From NCBI GenBank assembly GCA_036785705.1, contig JAWUZG010000032.1, positions 11,302,001 through 11,366,000 of the forward strand: a DNA stretch of 64,000 bases, read 5' to 3'. Below the pieces are notes generated by a model that worked only from the letters and a program-made list of their open reading frames with translations, searched no databases and was not told the origin of the DNA. Shown in pieces: positions 61,439-64,000 of this stretch; the first letter of the stretch is position 1, and the number at the start of each line of letters is the position of its first letter. The DNA comes from Acanthornis magna. Taxonomy: Eukaryota; Chordata; Aves; Passeriformes; Acanthizidae. Made by a program: the position numbers and the translations under genes.

Positions 61439-62723
61439 ATAATTAGAAATGTAATGAATAGAAAAAATTAAAACAACAATGTTTATGGAATGATTGTTTT
61501 TCATTGAAGACACAAGGGTATAATAATCATACACTGAATTAGCAAGATTTCAGCAAGTGTTTGAAGAGATTAACATGGACGGTCACTTAATGTTGTTTCA
61601 GTGAAATATTGTTTCAGGAGGAGAATGAGTACGAGCTCCCCATGGAAGAAGAGTTGTAGCAATAGGATAACATAAAAAGTAAGCAATATTTAATCTCTCA
61701 CATTAAAAAACGGGAAATACAATCTGTTTACACAGACATCTTCCTCAGCTCCGTCTCCTTCCTGCTAAAAGTCCTGAGGAGGGTGGTTGTAAAGCAATAC
61801 TGGGTTCCTCACCAGAGTTGGCCATTTTCTGATTTGGAGTTAGATTTAAGGACAAATTTGCCTTTATTACAACTGTCACTGTTTTCATCATGATTAACAG
61901 TACTATTTTACTATTCTTATTTTAAAACACATGGATTTAGAGGTAAACCTGCAGATGCTAAACAAGGTTAAAGGAACTGTTTTGAAGAAAGTCCTGTCTA
62001 TCGTCACAAATTTTTTTTTAGTTCAAAACTTCGAAATGGTTGGTCTGCACACTGACAGCAAGTTCCCTTCTCTTTTTTTGTGTGTTGAGAAAGACAGGTT
62101 GGATATACCTTCACTGTGTTGTACCCCTACCTCATTTACCTGTCGATGGCAGATAATTCATTTTTAGACAGAGAAAAAGCTTCATTAAGTTTGGTTTTAT
62201 ATCAGTGTTCCTGAAAAAGAAGGTGCTTAGATATTCATGGTTTGGAATTGAAGTTAAGGTAGGTGAAACTGTACCTACCAACAGCCCACTAAAGGAGACT
62301 TATATTGGAGTGTGGGGGAGACACAGCAAAGGAGCTGTGTTTTTTTTCCAAGAACACCCTACGTAGTTTAAACCTGAATGCTTAAAGGTAATTGTTTTCT
62401 AAATTTACTGGACATGCAGGAGCTAAGAGACCACAATTTTAAATGGTGGTGCTGTTGGATGGACATTCTTTGTGATGTAGTCTCTCTTTTGGTATTTACT
62501 TCTGAAACCATTTCAACAGATGTATTAACTTTCCAGGTATACTACAAATTCTTTTTGTTCTCACAGAATTTTCTGAAGGAAAAAAAAAGGAGGATTGAAA
62601 ATCAGTTTTCACATGAATTGATACAGTGAGAAGGCAAATTGTCTCTACTAGTCCCCACCTCTGTCCCACCCTTCCTTGGAAAGACGAGAGCAGAGTAGGC
62701 CTAAGGGAGCAGAAAAGCTGGCG
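61439..62723. other. Non-coding stretch, no recognised element
   Basis: AT-rich; T and A runs near 62012 and 62578. Frames at 61931-62167 and 62378-62629 unrecognised. Confidence 0.5.
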
Positions 62724-62773
62724 ATTTGCATAAACACTACTAAACTGGCATAAGAAAGTCTTGCAATTTGCAT
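62724..62773. promoter_or_regulatory. Pair of octamer motifs ATTTGCAT
   Basis: Two perfect octamers (62724-62731 and 62766-62773) with starts 42 bp apart, close to four DNA turns, same strand. Possible POU-factor sites; chance occurrence is not excluded. Confidence 0.22.
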
Positions 62774-63830
62774 GTTGTTACATGCCAAGTAGCAAGGCAA
62801 TCTCTGCTTTTTAGTCTCTTCTCACAAGAATTAAGCAGTGAAAAAGCAATTCCCCTTTCACACATGAAATTCAGTGCAAGTTTGCAACTTTAATTTAAAA
62901 GTTCTACACACCACTTACAAGGTCTGTTCATTCAGTCTCCACCCAAGCAGTGGACTTCGCCTTGAATTTGCTTTTTTTTCATATTTTGATGCTTCTACTC
63001 CTCTTCCTCTTAAGCAAGCAAATTAGAAAACAATAACTGAAAAAGCTAAAGTATTTATTTTGCTTTTTAAAAGCTAGGTACTGCTTTTCATTTTAAACAT
63101 TCTCTTCCCTGTCTGTTTCTAAACATTGGAATGACTAGTTAAAGAGAAACTTGCAAAGGTCAAAATATTGAAGAAAATAAATTGCATTTTTGAAAGACAA
63201 TGATTCCTTCCAACTTGGCATACAGAATTGTAATGGAAATCTATTAACACAAAAGAACTAGAATTTCCCTATAGCCTTTCCCATGCACATGAAGAGGGAA
63301 AATGTGGAATTTTTTTTTGTGATATTAATATGGGAAATAAAACAAAATAAGGTAAGTAACATAATGTAGATGAGAGCAGAGTATTAAATGGACCGGTTAT
63401 TTTTGGTTCACCTGTAATACTAGTGAGATTGCTTCAAGCAGTGTCAGGAAAATGTATAAAACTCATGTTAAGGCCTGAATAGGTGCATTGCATATTGCCT
63501 GGGGGTGAAAACAAGGAAGAGTGAAAAGCCTATCCCAAATCTTGATGTAATGAGATAGAATGTTATCCAACTCTTTGTTACTTTAACTTGTTAGGTTAGA
63601 GTAATGTCTAGGCGGTGAGCAAAAAGCTGTAAGTTGGCAGTATAACAGTAGCTTTCTGATATCTTTAGCTCAACTAGTCTTGGCATTCAGTGCCAATTTC
63701 ACATAGGCGTAATACTTCTGTGGAACTTGTAATGAGTCTCTGCTCAATGACATTCATCTTTTATATCAGTAGCAAAAAGCACAGCTTTGTGCAATGACAT
63801 ATGTGTCACCATGTACCACACTTCCGAGTG
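62774..63830. other. Non-coding stretch, no recognised element
   Basis: AT-rich, no recognised repeat or exon. Confidence 0.5.
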
Positions 63831-63921
63831 AAACCAGGTCATGGCACTAGATTAGTTTTGCACAGAACTGTGTGCTTTTCACACAGATCTGTGTGATTTA
63901 GCAATCATCTGCACCTGGTTT
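63831..63921. repeat. 91-nt imperfect inverted repeat (hairpin)
   Basis: Outer arms AAACCAGGT (63831-63839) and ACCTGGTTT (63913-63921) pair perfectly. Inner arms CACAGAACTGTGTG (63861-63874) and CACACAGATCTGTG (63880-63893) pair with one mismatch around the loop CTTTT. A GATT/AATC pair lies between. The right inner arm is itself part of a perfect 16-bp palindrome, CACACAGATCTGTGTG (63880-63895). The size is in the range of a microRNA precursor, but the middle of the stem is poorly paired; a small palindromic element is an alternative. Confidence 0.6.
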
Positions 63922-64000
63922 AATACTTCAGGTTTTAGCAAGTGTTTTGGCCCCTCCTGAGCTATCTGTAAAGAGCTTAAGAGGAAATACCTTGAGCAAG

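Noticed and set aside
1..64000. CRISPR arrays, prokaryotic operons, prophage or plasmid features
   Set aside because: No spaced direct-repeat arrays, no dense coding and no ribosome-binding-site pattern; the repeat content is vertebrate.

Overview
The window looks like avian nuclear DNA. It is AT-rich, and its interspersed repeats are mainly CR1-family LINE fragments carrying the bird-type 3' terminus (short direct repeats like ATTCTGTG), plus two likely solo retroviral-type LTRs. I see no bacterial gene organisation, no CpG-island promoter, no tRNA or rRNA, and no exon series that I can assign to a known gene. It is best read as a gene desert or the inside of a very large intron. Species cannot be fixed by eye.

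Layout. The window opens on the last bases of a sense CR1 (1-92), followed by about 4.6 kb of unremarkable sequence. The main landmark is a 5'-truncated antisense CR1 (about 4801-7310). It carries the decayed C-terminal half of ORF2 (reverse transcriptase), and a second, sense CR1 tail is nested in it at the codons of the FADD catalytic motif. A further CR1/LTR composite lies at about 11235-12232: an old sense CR1 fragment abutting an antisense solo LTR with recognisable CCAAT, TATA and AATAAA elements. A second LTR-like block with a TATA box lies at about 22208-22935. Smaller CR1 pieces lie at 24066, 33039, 38496, 40530, 47355 and, weakly, 57345.

Between these the sequence is mostly single-copy-looking AT-rich DNA with homopolymer tracts, microsatellites and several palindromes. 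Two minus-strand segments (21318-21470 and 32591-32773) have exon-like properties: plausible splice sites, an open frame, and in one case a stop plus a nearby AATAAA. They are offered as low-confidence candidates with no recognised homologue.

The most unusual structures are a 78-bp inverted pair about 1.1 kb apart (57721 and 58910), a 91-nt imperfect hairpin near the right end (63831-63921), two 22-24 nt palindromes that may be relics of one ancient amniote repeat, and blocks that could be conserved regulatory DNA (near 19318 and 52010-52620). I found no convincing evidence of a new biological system. Everything beyond the CR1 and first LTR calls is inference to be tested by alignment to related genomes and RNA data.
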